64,000 bases of DNA, taken from positions 147,786,721 to 147,850,720 of the forward strand of contig NC_134530.1 of NCBI RefSeq assembly GCF_050624435.1, in the 5' to 3' direction. Positions 33,585 through 43,740 of the stretch are shown one piece after another. Position 1 is the stretch's first letter. Every line of letters begins with the position of its first letter. Source of the DNA: Tenrec ecaudatus (lineage: Eukaryota > Chordata > Mammalia > Afrosoricida > Tenrecidae). The notes below the pieces were generated by a model, which saw only the letters and a list, made by a program, of their open reading frames with translations, was not told the origin of the DNA and did no database searches. Both the position numbers and the translations under genes were made by a program.

Positions 33585-33598
33585 AAATTTCTCTCTTA

Positions 33599-33660
33599 CA
33601 CACATATGAGACTCCCTGGATTTGTTTCTCTAGTCTACCCAGACTAACACCCTAGTAAAG
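33599..33660 (+). repeat. Unclassified dispersed repeat, part 2
   Basis: Continuation of 30,640-31,089 across the L1 insertion, ending near 'ACTAACACCCTAG'. Confidence 0.4.
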
Positions 33661-33744
33661 TACCTGGGAGAGGCCCTAGCACCATGTTCGAAGGATCATA
33701 TTTATTTTTGTATTTGTGATTTTGTATTCTTTTCCTTAAAAAAG

Positions 33745-34400
33745 ACCCAGTGTAGTAGGCAAATATGTCTACGTTGTTCTCAGGGAACATCAATGTCAAT
33801 TGACAAAACAGTCCACAAGGATGATGCTCTATATCCGCCTTTTGTGGATTAGCAACGAGTTTTTAAAGCTCCTGACCAGCCATCCAATGTGCAATTATTG
33901 GTCTTTGCCTGTCCAAAAGAAAGAAGAGTAGAAAACCAAACACATGGAAGCAATCAATGCAATGGACTAATAGACCACATGAACATGAGTCTCCATAACC
34001 CTGAGACCCGAAGAACTAGATGGTGTCTGGAACCACTGCCAACTGCTCTGAGAGGGATCCGATTATAAGGTCCGAGACAGAGTGGGAAAGGAAGGTGGAA
34101 CAAAACGCAAAACCATGAAAGGACCATGATTACTAGTTGAGTAGAGACTGGTGGGACCCCCAAGACAATGACCTTAGTTACCCTTGCGGTCTGGAAATGA
34201 ATTCACCTCGAAAGGCTCAATTTTCAGCCAAACAGAAGACAGGTCTATAAGAGAACAATAGCATTAGTGAGGTACACCCACCTTAGAACAATCAACTGTT
34301 ATAGAACCAAAGAGCAGCATCTAGCCAAGGACGCTGTTCCGAAGAGCTAGGAAAGAAGGAACGGGAAAGGAAAACGATGCCCATGTCCCATCCTCGGAGT
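33745..34400 (+). repeat. Recurrent element X, copy 1
   Basis: Shared landmarks with the other copies, in the same order: 'TGTCAATTGACAAAACAG', 'ATTATTGGTCTTTGCCTGTC', 'ACCCGAAGAACTAGATGGTG', 'GTAGAGACTGGTGGGACC' and 'CATTAGTGAGGTACACCC'. No coding frame spans it. Confidence 0.65.
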
Positions 34401-34429
34401 CTATTACCCTTTGGCATATAGCAAAAGGA

Positions 34430-34664
34430 AATTAAGGTTAGAGGTGGAATTAACGTTGCTAATCCACTGACTTTAAAATTGATTACCCTGGATTATCCAG
34501 GTAGGCTTAATGTAATTAAAGGGTCTTTAAAAGTGGAAAGGGGACCAGAAGGGGAATATAGACTGATGTGATCGGAGAAGGAATTGATCTACTGCTGGCT
34601 TGAAAAATGAAAGAATGCAGGTAGCCTCTAGACACGGAATAGGGTTTTTCCTGGAGCCTTCAGA
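34430..34664 (+). repeat. Ancient mammalian dispersed repeat, part 1
   Basis: 'GGATTATCCAGGTAGGCTTA', 'GGGTCTTTAAAAGTGGAA' and 'CAGGTAGCCTCTAGACAC' are typical of a widely dispersed old mammalian repeat that resumes at 35,690. I cannot give its family. Confidence 0.45.
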
Positions 34665-35688
34665 AAGGAGTTTCAATGTACACATACTTATATGATAAGT
34701 ATTAAGATAGCAGATGGACTTTGGACCTCTACTCAAGGCCTCCCTTAACAAAAGAACACTTTGTCTGGTAACCTGGCATTCGGTGATGCTCACTTTCTCA
34801 ACATGATCGTTGAAGGCAAAATGGGTGTGTAATCTAATGTGGTGAAGAGAGCAGACGGTGCCCAGCTATCAAAGGATCTAGCGTCTGGGGTCTTAAAGGC
34901 TTGAAGTCAAACAAGCAGCCATCTAGCAGGGAAGCAAATAAGCCCACATGGAAGAAGCACACCAGCCTGTGTGATCATGAGGTGTCAATGGGGTCAAGGC
35001 ATCAAGTAGCAAAAGATCCAAAACTATATCGATGCAAAAGAGGAGGGTTGGGGTAGTGACCCAAAGTCCATCTGTGGATAATTGGATATCCCCCCTTTAG
35101 AAGCATCAGGAAATATGATTCAACCAAGGTGTAGTATAGCACCAACAAATCACACATCATTCCCCTAGTTTCTGAATACTCACCACCACCACCACCACCC
35201 CTGCCCTCAACCATGACCCAATTCTTACTAACAAATCTGGCTAGACTAGAAAACACACATTGCTATAGATAAGAGCTCTCAACACATGGAATCCAGGAAA
35301 GTGGAACCCCTTATGAACAGTAATGGAAGTAGCAATATCATGAGGGAAGGGGGATGATAAGGGAGGGGGGCAGGTGAGAAAGGGGAGCCCTTCACAAGAT
35401 TGGATATATAGCCCCCCACCCAGGGGATGAATAGCAGAAATATGGGTGAAGGGAATCAATGGATAGTGTAAGATACAAAATAATGATGTATAATTGATCA
35501 AGGATACATGAGGACGGGAGGGTAGGGAGGGAGGGAGGGAGGGAGGGGGAAAAAGAGGAGCCTATACCAAGGGCTCAAGTAGAAAATGTTTTGGAAATGA
35601 TGATATGGCAACATATGTACAAATGTGCTTGATACAATTGATATATGGAATATTATAAGAGCTGTAAGAGCCCCCAAAAGAATGGAGT
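34665..35688 (+). mobile_element. L1 3' UTR unit, older and diverged
   Basis: 'AGCTATCAAAGGATCTAGCG' and 'AAGCACACCAGCCTGTGTG' to 'AGAGCTGTAAGAGCCCCC'. It is more diverged than other copies, with a (CAC)n run at about 35,181-35,200 and a (GGGA)n run at about 35,518-35,548. Confidence 0.85.
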
Positions 35689-35689
35689 A

Positions 35690-35765
35690 TCATTCTCGAC
35701 ACCTTATCTTGGCCCAGTGAAGCCTGTGGACTTCTGACCTACAGAACTTTAAGATAATATGCTTT
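35690..35765 (+). repeat. Ancient mammalian dispersed repeat, part 2
   Basis: 'GACACCTTATCTTGGCCCAG' and 'TTCTGACCTACAGAACTTTA' continue the element at 34,430-34,664 across the L1. Confidence 0.45.
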
Positions 35766-35977
35766 TCTTTTTCAAGTCCCTGCCTAACTTTGGGCAGGTG
35801 GTGGGGTGGCGGTGGTGGGAGTGTGTGATTCATTACAGTGGTGACAGAAATCCAGCACAACTAGCATAGATGTGTATATTTCAGGGCTCTCAAAACCTGT
35901 ACCTTCCACTGATGGCTCTTAGGGTTCTGAAGAGTAAGGGTTCTGGTATTGGAAAACCTGGTCCTATAACATAGTAG

Positions 35978-36090
35978 CTGCCTTCCCATTGCCACTGGGT
36001 TGATTGCAACCCTATGAAGAATTTCTAAAACTGTAACTCTACAGAAGCAGACAATCTCATGTTTCTCCTAAAGAAGGAGCTGGTGAGTTT
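35978..36090 (-). repeat. AfroSINE, part 1 (split by L1)
   Basis: Antisense tail and middle; the head resumes at 36,788 after the L1 insertion. Confidence 0.8.
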
Positions 36091-36775
36091 GGGTTTTTTT
36101 AAATCATTTTTTCAATGGTGGGCTTGTACAACTCTTATCCCAATCCATACATAAATCCATTGTATCGAGCACATTTGTACATTTGTTGCCATCATCATTC
36201 TCAAAACATTTGCTTTCTACTTGAGCCCTTGGTATCAGCTCCTCATTTCCCCCTCCCTCCCCACTCCCTCCTCCCTCATGAACCCTTGATAATTTATAAA
36301 TTATTATTTTTAAAATTATTTTCACTGTCTGACATCTCCCTTCAACCACTTTTCTTTTGTCCGTCCCCCAGGGAGGAGGTTATATGTAGATCCTTATAAT
36401 CGGTTCCCCGTTTCTATCCCACCTTCCCTCCACCCTCCCGGTATCGCCACTTTCCTGTCCTGGATGCCCTGTTTTTCCAGCTCTTATCTGTACCAGTGTA
36501 CATTCTCTGGTCTAGCCGGATTTGTAAGGTAGAATTGGGATCATGATAGTGAGGGGGGCAGCATTTAAGAACTATAGGAAAGTTGTATGTTTCATGGTTG
36601 CTACAGTGCACCCTGACTGGTTCGTCTCCTTCCCACAACACTTTGACCCTTCCATAAGGGGATGTCCAGTTGCCTACAGATGGGCTTTGGGTCCCCACTC
36701 CGCACTCCCCGTCCTTCACAATGATATGATTTTTTTTTTGTTCTTTGATACCTGATACCTGATCCCTTCAACGGG
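36091..36775 (-). mobile_element. L1 3' insertion into an AfroSINE, with 12-bp target-site duplication
   Basis: GCTGGTGAGTTT occurs at 36,079-36,090 and 36,776-36,787. The 685-bp antisense L1 3' UTR between them splits an AfroSINE whose head ('AACTGCCAACCTTACTGGTT') follows the second copy. This orders the two events: SINE first, L1 later. Confidence 0.92.
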
Positions 36776-36814
36776 GCTGGTGAGTTTTAACTGCCAACCT
36801 TACTGGTTGGGCCA

Positions 36815-37320
36815 GATCTGGACCATGCTGCTGCTTCCCACAGCTCTCCTGAAAGATAGTCTGCTGGACTGTGCGGCCCTTTCCCCCACCTCTCCAGGCC
36901 AGAGCTGGACTGTGCAGTCCCTGCCTGCAGCGTTCCAAGGAGCTTATCTCTCTGGCCTGGTCTGTACAGCCCCTTCCCTCAGCGTTCCAGGATGATTTAC
37001 TCCAGACCACATCCTGACTCAGACCCTGCAACTGCAGCACCAGAAGGCCTCCTTCCCCTTATCAGTTCATCAGTCCTTGGCTCAAGCCTTATAGATGTCC
37101 CACTGCCTCACTGGCAGGCGCGATTCCCCTGACCTAACTGGTTGGGTCTCGGAACCCGCCTGGGGGCTCAAGATGCCCGCATCCCTTTCTCTGCTCTCCC
37201 TTCCCTCCCTGGAATTCTTTCCCTGCCTCAATAAAATCTTTCTCAACTTCACATTCCCAGCTAAATTCTATCTCTGTTTTGTGCCTTGGTCTCCAACCTC
37301 TCACTTACTATTAGCTACTT
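36815..37320 (+). mobile_element. Possible LTR (family B)
   Basis: Two imperfect direct repeats ('CTGGACTGTGCGGCCC' and 'CTGGACTGTGCAGTCC') precede a CT-rich stretch and 'CCTCAATAAAATCTTTCTCAA', a typical polyadenylation region of retroviral LTRs. I did not find clear terminal TG/CA ends or coding sequence. Confidence 0.4.
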
Positions 37321-37659
37321 AACCCTATCCCACACACCACCAGGGATCCTTCTTTGCTGGGTTACTTGTGGGCAATTTCTGAACTCTTCCAATCCTGAGA
37401 TTGCTCAGTAGCTAACTAAGAGACAATCCCTACAAAACATGAGCTGTTGTGAGAATCTAAAGAAAATGCTGAAGAGTGTTGATGTATCATGCTGTTAATT
37501 GTTAACAAGGGCTGCTTGAGAGGGAAAGGCCTTGGGCAGCAGAGTTGCCCAGTACGATATGTGGTTTGATTTTTTGAATGTTGTTTCCATGGGCATTGAT
37601 TGTGGATCCAAGTAAAATGAAATCCTCCTCAACTTCACCTAACCACAAGAAGGAAAAAG

Positions 37660-37855
37660 GAACTTTGGTGGCACAGCGATTAAGCGCTTGGCTGTTAGCA
37701 AGTATGGCGGTTCTAACTCACAGCCACTCCACTGGAGAAAGATGTGATGGTCTGCTTCCTTAGAAAGATTAGCCCCCTTAGGATCCCTACGGGGCAGTTC
37801 CACCCTGTCCTACAGTGTCGCAATGAGCCAGAACTGACTCCATGGCAGCATATTT
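37660..37855 (+). repeat. AfroSINE, full length
   Basis: 'TTTGGTGGCACAGCGATTAA' head, 'TACGGGGCAGTTCCACCCTG' and 'GAGCCAGAACTGACTCCATG' tail. Confidence 0.92.
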
Positions 37856-38024
37856 GGGGGCTTATGGGAGGAAGTGACTTCAAGTGGCAAAATAAAATTA
37901 GGAAGGGTGGAAAAGTAAACTGGTTGGGGTGAACTGGAGAAAGCGATGAAATAAAGCACGCACCCTTTCTGCTCTTCACCTGTCTTCCTGGGTTGTAAGG
38001 TAGTGTAAGAGAAGAATTTTCGAG

Positions 38025-38195
38025 TTGAAAAACCACAACTATCAAGTCGGTTCCTACTCCATACAGGGCTCCCGAGTATGACTCTTAAGGAAGCAGACAC
38101 CTCCATCTTTCTCCTGCGGAGCAGCCGGCGAGTTTGAGCCACCTCCACGCAGTGAGTGAGCAGCCCCATGTTTAGCCCCCAGCACCACTAGGGCT
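38025..38195 (-). repeat. AfroSINE, nearly full length
   Basis: Antisense: 'TCAAGTCGGTTCCTACTCC' tail to 'AGCACCACTAGGGCTCC' head. Confidence 0.9.
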
Positions 38196-38209
38196 CCCTT
38201 AGTATTGAA

Positions 38210-38320
38210 AGAAGCTTGGAAGTCACCTAACTAAAGCTCCACATCTTACAAGTGTGGACACTGAAATCGGGGGCTTAAAGACTTCCTTCAGGCCATTTAG
38301 TTAGTGAATGGTTTGCCTAG
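38210..38320 (+). repeat. MIR-like ancient SINE
   Basis: 'GTGTGGACACTGAAATCGGG' and 'ACTTCCTTCAGGCCATTTAG' follow the MIR pattern loosely. Confidence 0.4.
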
Positions 38321-38324
38321 GCAA

Positions 38325-38520
38325 ATGCAAAGAGCTCTTATGGCATAATGGTTGCGCATTGGGCTACAAACAGCAAGGTGAGCAGTTCAAAACCACCGTT
38401 GTCACTTCGGGAAAGTGACTGTGGGTTTTCTACTCCAGGAAAGAGTTACAGTCTCAGAAACCTATAAGGGCAGTTCTACCCTGTCCCATAGAGTCACTAG
38501 CTGGCAGTAGATTTGGTTTA
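38325..38520 (+). repeat. AfroSINE, full length
   Basis: 'AGCTCTTATGGCATAATGG' head, 'AAAGAGTTACAGTCTCAGAA' middle and 'CTACCCTGTCCCATAGAGTC' tail. Confidence 0.92.
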
Positions 38521-38934
38521 AGATGAAAAGATTTCCTCACAAACTGGTCTACAATGGCTCTTGAGTAATTTTTAACAAGATTGGCTCTTTGGCTGAAAAG
38601 TTTGCCTCTCCCTGCTCACAGAAATCCTATCTGCAAACCAGAGAAGCTACCATGCCCTCTAGTGGCTTTACACGTTGCCCTACAAATCCCGGTCGCACTC
38701 TATTTTTGAGGCCGAGAACATTGACACAATGCAAGGTCATCTTAGGGAAATAGCTTCCGGTTATTCGAAAACTCAAGTGAGCAAAGCTTATGAAGACGTA
38801 AAGTTCAGAACTGGAACAAGGAGGTAACCATTCAAGGAAAGGGAAAGAGAAAGGCAAAACCGAAAATGTGTAATACTGCCCTTATTATTCACGGGAAACA
38901 CACTGCTCAGCTAATGTACCTAAAGGATAGAATT

Positions 38935-39250
38935 CCAAACCAAGTTCTCATCAGGGTCAAGCTCTCTCGGAAGGCACCAGGGGAAGATCCATCCGTCCCA
39001 GCTGCTGGCGATTCCTGCGACCCTCCATTTTGTCGTTGCCACTAATTCTGCGCTCTGTCCTGGACTGTCGCCGCTCTGTGTCTCCTCTTCTTAAAGGTTG
39101 TCCAGTTTAGCGCACTAGGACCAACCTACTCCAGTATGACCTCATGTTAATGCATCTTATTTTCATACAAGGTGAGGTTTACAAGTACGGAGAGTTAGGA
39201 CACTAAGATATCTTTTTTGGGGGGTTGGGGCACAATTCAGCCCATAACAG
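38935..39250. repeat. Ancient mammalian dispersed repeat
   Basis: 'CCTCTTCTTAAAGGTTGTCC', 'GTTAGGACACTAAGATATCT' and 'GGGGCACAATTCAGCCCATA' resemble a common old mammalian repeat ending 'ATTCAGCCCA'. Family not assigned. Confidence 0.4.
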
Positions 39251-39259
39251 GTACTATAT

Positions 39260-40260
39260 AACTGTCTTGCCAGGGTTTGAAGTGGACAAGAGATACAAAG
39301 AGAACACTTGCGTCACGTAAATAGACTATAAGGTCAGCTTCTGCGGGAGGTGCCAGTCTCTCAAGGTCAGTGACCTTCCTCCTGGCTGGTGCAGAGCAAC
39401 CTTCATGTACCCCAGGGGGCAGCCTGCTTCCTTCCCCTCCAGGAACAGACTGGGAATAGGATTGGCCAGGTGCCATATGGTATCCACACAGGGGCAGCAG
39501 ACAAAGTGATTGTGTGCTCAGGACAGGAAGGAAGACCTCGCTGATAAGAAGGAACTGAAAGACACAGCCCATCTTCAGCCCTCTAGAACAACTGCTTATT
39601 GGGGGGGGGGGAGATTAAGGACTTTTCATGATAAAATTCCGTTGAAAAAGTGAGATGACAAACCCAATTTACATTTGCACTTATGCTAAAAGAGGAGTCA
39701 GTTTACTAATAGAAGACACATAGAATCACTAACGTTTTATGACGCAAAATTGTTCTGCTTTCTCTAGTCACAAGATTTAACCAATTAAAAAAAAAAGACT
39801 TAACCAATTAAAAAATCCTGTTGTCAGATGAAAATACTAATGCCTAAAAGGTAGATACATTTATAAATAGTTTGATCTTTGTCAGTTGGTCTTGGAGCTA
39901 ACTGAACAGGTATAAAGCTCTCTTTGGGGGTGATGTTATAGCCTGAGCTCCTTGACCTAGTCTCACAGTCTGCAGCTTTTTACTGTTGCAGCTGTGTACC
40001 GGGGTGGGGGTGGGGGCAGGTAGAACCACACAGAACTTTAAAGAAAGGGATTTGCTGCTGCTCTGGCGCTGTCCCCACATTTCTGCCTGTCTCACGGCAC
40101 ATACACAGAGTCTTTCCCCAACCGTCAGCATTCTTCAAGACAACGCACTGCGGTGTGCCACAACAAATTCTGTCTTCTCCTCGGGCCTTGTGTGGAGCCT
40201 GGGGTGCTCCCTTATGCCCTCACTGTCTTTCAGCACTTGACATCTGACACGTTTCCTGTA
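39260..40260. other. Unclassified intergenic sequence
   Basis: Contains a 12-G run near 39,600 and AT-rich stretches. No gene or confident repeat. Confidence 0.5.
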
Positions 40261-40261
40261 T

Positions 40262-41175
40262 TGCGCTAAAGGACAACAAATCATATTGCGTGCACACCTC
40301 CATGATACGATCGCCGAGGACAAACGGGTGCATAAAGAAATGTGGAGAAGAAAGGTGATGGTGGCCGGCTATCAAAAGAGATAGTGTCTGGGGTCTTAAA
40401 GGCTTGAAGGTAAACAAGCAGCCATCTAGCTCAGAAGCAACAAAGCCCACATGGAAGAAGCACACCAGCCTGTGCGATCACGAGGTGTGGAAGGGATCAG
40501 GTAACAGGCATCATGAGAAAAAAAAAATCTTACCATAGTGAATGAAGGGGGAAGTGCAGAGTGGACACCCAAAGCCCATTTGTCAGCCACTGGAGATCCC
40601 CTTGCAGAGGGGTCCAGGGGAGATGAGTCAGTCAGGGTGCGATGTAGCACCAATGAAGAATACAGCTTTCCTCCAGTTCCTAAATGCTTCCTCCCCCCCA
40701 ACTACCATGATCCCAATTCTACCTTGCAAGTCTGGATAGAGCAGAGGATGTACACTGGTGCAGATAGGAGCTGGAGACACAGGGAATCCAGGGTGGATGA
40801 TACCTTCAGGACCAGGGGTGTGAGTGGCGATACTGGGAGGGTAGAGGGTGAGTGGGTTGCAAAGAGGGAACTGATTACAAGGATCTACATGTGACCTCCT
40901 CCCTGGGGGATGGACAGCAGAAAAAGGGGTGAAAGGAGACGCCGGACAGCACAAGATATGACAAAATAATAATTTATAAATTATCAAGGGCTCATGAGGG
41001 AGGGAGAAGCGGGGAGGGAGGGGGAAAAAGAGGACTTGATACAGGGGACTTAAGTGGAGAGCAAATGCTTTGAAAATGATGAGGGAAAAGAATGCACAGA
41101 TGTGCTTTATACAATTGATGTATGTATGGATTATGATAAGAGTTGTTTGAGTCCCTAATAAAATGATTTTTAAAA
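40262..41175 (+). mobile_element. L1 3' UTR unit, about 0.9 kb
   Basis: 'CTATCAAAAGAGATAGTGTC', 'GCTCAGAAGCAACAAAGCCC' and an end 'AATAAAATGATTTTTAAAAA'. Strongly 5' truncated. Confidence 0.92.
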
Positions 41176-41509
41176 AGGAGGGGGCAGGTCTTAGTTCACA
41201 CGTGGCTTTGATTCCTCTAGGACCAGTTCTCCTTGACAGTAGGGGATGAGAAGAGCAAGGAGGGGATGAGAGGGAGACCAGTCTCAGTCAGTACCTGGTG
41301 AGGGGTGGTGAGGGACCAGCTGTTCTTTGGGGGCAGAGAGCAGGTAGACCCCTAGTATCCAATTCCCAGGAGAAGGGAAATAAACTGCAGTAGCAGTCAC
41401 TGCTGGGAAAAGCTGGAGTGAGGAAACCAGACATCCATGCTCACGCCATTTCAGCATGTGATTGTCTGGACATATCATAGTGGACTTTTAAGCCATTCCT
41501 CTATTGTGG

Positions 41510-41990
41510 GATACAGAAAGGTTTCCCCCCAGGCTGTCCCCTAAATATATGCCAAACCTAAGCCACTGCTCGCAACACATGCGAAATCACCGTATCAACT
41601 GCTTACAGGTTGTCTCCCTGAGGGTTATCAGCCATCTGGAGCAGTCAGACCCTGTCTGTCCCGCCCTCGGTGGGGCCCACTCCCTGCTGATAAGGATAGT
41701 AGATTGTCCCCTGAAGAAAAGCCAAAATCAAGTCAAGCCAAGTCAGGAGGACCCAGGTTAGGCTGCCATCTCGAATCTAGGGTCCACCCATCTTGTCACA
41801 TGCGTACCCCCAGTGCCTCCCCTACCTATTGCGTATACACACTCATCCCCTTCCTGTCGTACATATGCCTTTTGTACAACCCCTTCCTGTTACATATGTG
41901 GTTACCTGTAATCAGGGGGGCTTGCATGACCCCTAAATATATATATAAGCTGTGATTGGAAATACATTCTCTCTCTTTCTTCAGGGACCT
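41510..41990 (+). mobile_element. Solo LTR, family A, copy 2
   Basis: 'TGGGATACAGAAAGGTTTCC' start, 'CTTGTCACATGCGTACCCCC' in U3 and a TATA-like ATATATATATAAGC at about 41,937-41,950, then TCTCTCTCTTTC. The U5 side differs from copies at 2,895 and 57,020. No coding region adjoins it. Confidence 0.6.
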
Positions 41991-42094
41991 GGCTGCTGAG
42001 ATCATGGCTGTCCGGAAGTGAGCAATTGCATACTTTATCTTGTCTGATGTCTCTTTAATTTTACCTCTCAATTACACAACCTCCCCTTGGACCC

Positions 42095-42300
42095 GTTCGA
42101 TTGTCGGGCTGGTATCCCACACTCTGTCATTGGTCCTTGAGATTTCCAGTGTGGAGCTATTATAGTTCATATTACTGTGCCCTAGAACTGAACACACCCC
42201 GGGGCTCAGCCAAACAAGAGACATGCAGGCCTGTAAGGTGAACAAAAACTCCAGGGAGGTACACAGTCCTAGAACAATCAACCACCCCCTATCAAACCAA
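42095..42300 (+). repeat. Recurrent element X, short fragment
   Basis: 'CAGCCAAACAAGAGACATGC' and 'CCAGGGAGGTACACAGTCCT' match the 3' part of X at about 34,225-34,285. It directly follows the LTR. Confidence 0.4.
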
Positions 42301-42302
42301 AA

Positions 42303-42385
42303 TCAAGACCAACCTCGCTGCCATCAGGTTGATTCTGACTAATAGTGGCCCTCTAGGACATGATAGCTCTACCCTGTGGTGGCGC
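42303..42385 (-). repeat. AfroSINE 3' part
   Basis: Antisense: 'CCTCGCTGCCATCAGGTTGA' and 'GTGGCCCTCTAGGACATGA'. Confidence 0.8.
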
Positions 42386-42399
42386 ATACAGAGGCAAAA

Positions 42400-42702
42400 T
42401 TATTACAACTTAGGCAAAACCAAGTGCTTTCAAGGAGCAAAGCTAGAGGACCAGGACAGTAGTCTCTGTAATGAAAGTCAATTGGCATAACACCGTCCAC
42501 GAAGGCAATATTGGACATCCTAATTTAGTGAGTAGTAACTGGCATCTTAAAGCACATCCAAAAATGGAATTATTGATCTTTCCCTGTTCAGGAGGTAAAA
42601 ATGATCAGAGTTGCAAGACACATCATGTAAGCAATTAGTCCAATGGGCTCATGGACCATGCAAACATAAGCCGACACAGCCCTGAGACCAGAAGAACTAG
42701 AG
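42400..42702 (+). repeat. Recurrent element X, copy 2, part 1
   Basis: 'GAAAGTCAATTGGCATAACA', 'ATTATTGATCTTTCCCTGTT' and 'ACCAGAAGAACTAG' match copy 1. Interrupted by the SPIN-like element. Confidence 0.65.
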
Positions 42703-43388
42703 CAGTGGGGCTCAGCCTTCCCAATGCCACGACCCTTTAATACTGCTCCTTATGTGGTGGTGACCCCCTCCATCCATACAATTATTTTTGTTGCTACTTC
42801 ATAACTGTAATTTTGCTACTGTGATGAATCATAATGCAAATATATGATATGCAGGATGTATTTTCATTGTTACAAATTGAACATAATTATAGTGATGAAT
42901 GACAAAACAATTTGTAATTATATATTGTGAAATATTTCTCTTTTTAAAAAATCATTTTATCGGGGACTCATACAACTCTTTTCACAATCCATACATATAC
43001 ATCCATTGTGTCAAGCACATTTGTACATTTGTTGCCATCATCATTCTCAAAACATTTTCTTTCTACTTGAGCCCTTGGCATCAGCTGCTCAGTTTTCCCC
43101 TCCCTACCCTCCTTCCTCAGGATAATTTATAAATTATTATTATGTGAAATGTTTATTTCTAATTGAAAATGAATGAAATTTTATCTTGAAGCATGGTGTT
43201 GCATGGGTAACAACCTTTACGCTTAGTTCTCATATGTGGGCATATCTGCATGTGGGTGACCCTCTTGGAGAGGGATGAGGAACGGTGTCTCCATTCCTAA
43301 GACCATCGGAAATATGGTCTTAGGCGACCCCTGTGAAAGAGTCGTTCGACCCCCAAAGGGGTCTCGACCCACAGGTTGAGAACTGCTG
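42703..43388. mobile_element. SPIN-like non-autonomous hAT transposon
   Basis: Begins CAGTGGGGCTCAGCC and ends GGTTGAGAACTGCTG, imperfect inverted termini of the hAT superfamily. Subterminal sequence ('CATAACTGTAATTTTGCTAC', 'CGACCCCTGTGAAAGAGTCG') matches my recollection of SPIN elements. Flanks show an 8-bp target-site duplication with six matching bases (AACTAGag at 42,695-42,702; AACTAGgt at 43,389-43,396). No transposase ORF, so it moved in trans. SPIN elements are known for horizontal transfer among tetrapods, tenrec included. It sits inside element X and carries an L1 insertion. Confidence 0.88.
42938..43142 (-). mobile_element. L1 3' insertion inside the SPIN-like element
   Basis: Terminal ~200 bp of the L1 3' UTR ('AATCATTTTATCGGGGACTC') flanked by TGTGAAATATTT (42,926-42,937) and TGTGAAATGTTT (43,143-43,154), a 12-bp target-site duplication with one mismatch. 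The insertion is younger than the SPIN copy. Confidence 0.85.
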
Positions 43389-43740
43389 AACTAGGTGGTG
43401 CCAGCTACCACTGCCAACTGCTCTGCAAAGGATCACATGAGAAGGTCCCAGATAGAGTGGGACGAAAGTGTAGACCAAACTAGAAATCATGAAAAAAAAT
43501 CAGCATTACCAGTCAGATAGAGACTGGTGGAACCCCAAGATTATGGTCTTTAATTACCATTCAGATCTGGAACCCAGATCTGGGTTGGTTAGAATAGCCA
43601 ACCATTGAAGTTCAAAAAGTTAGTATTCAGCCAAGGACCAAGTTCAAAGGGTTAGAAAAGGAGAAACATCGATCAGAAACACGGGGAGGGAGTGGGCTAA
43701 ATGATGGGGTTTTGAGGGCCTCCCAATGACTCAAGATAGG
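43389..43740 (+). repeat. Recurrent element X, copy 2, part 2
   Basis: Resumes with 'AACTAGGTGGTGCCAG' and continues with 'AACTGCTCTGCAAAGGATCA' and 'TAGAGACTGGTGGAACC', in the order seen in copy 1. Confidence 0.65.
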
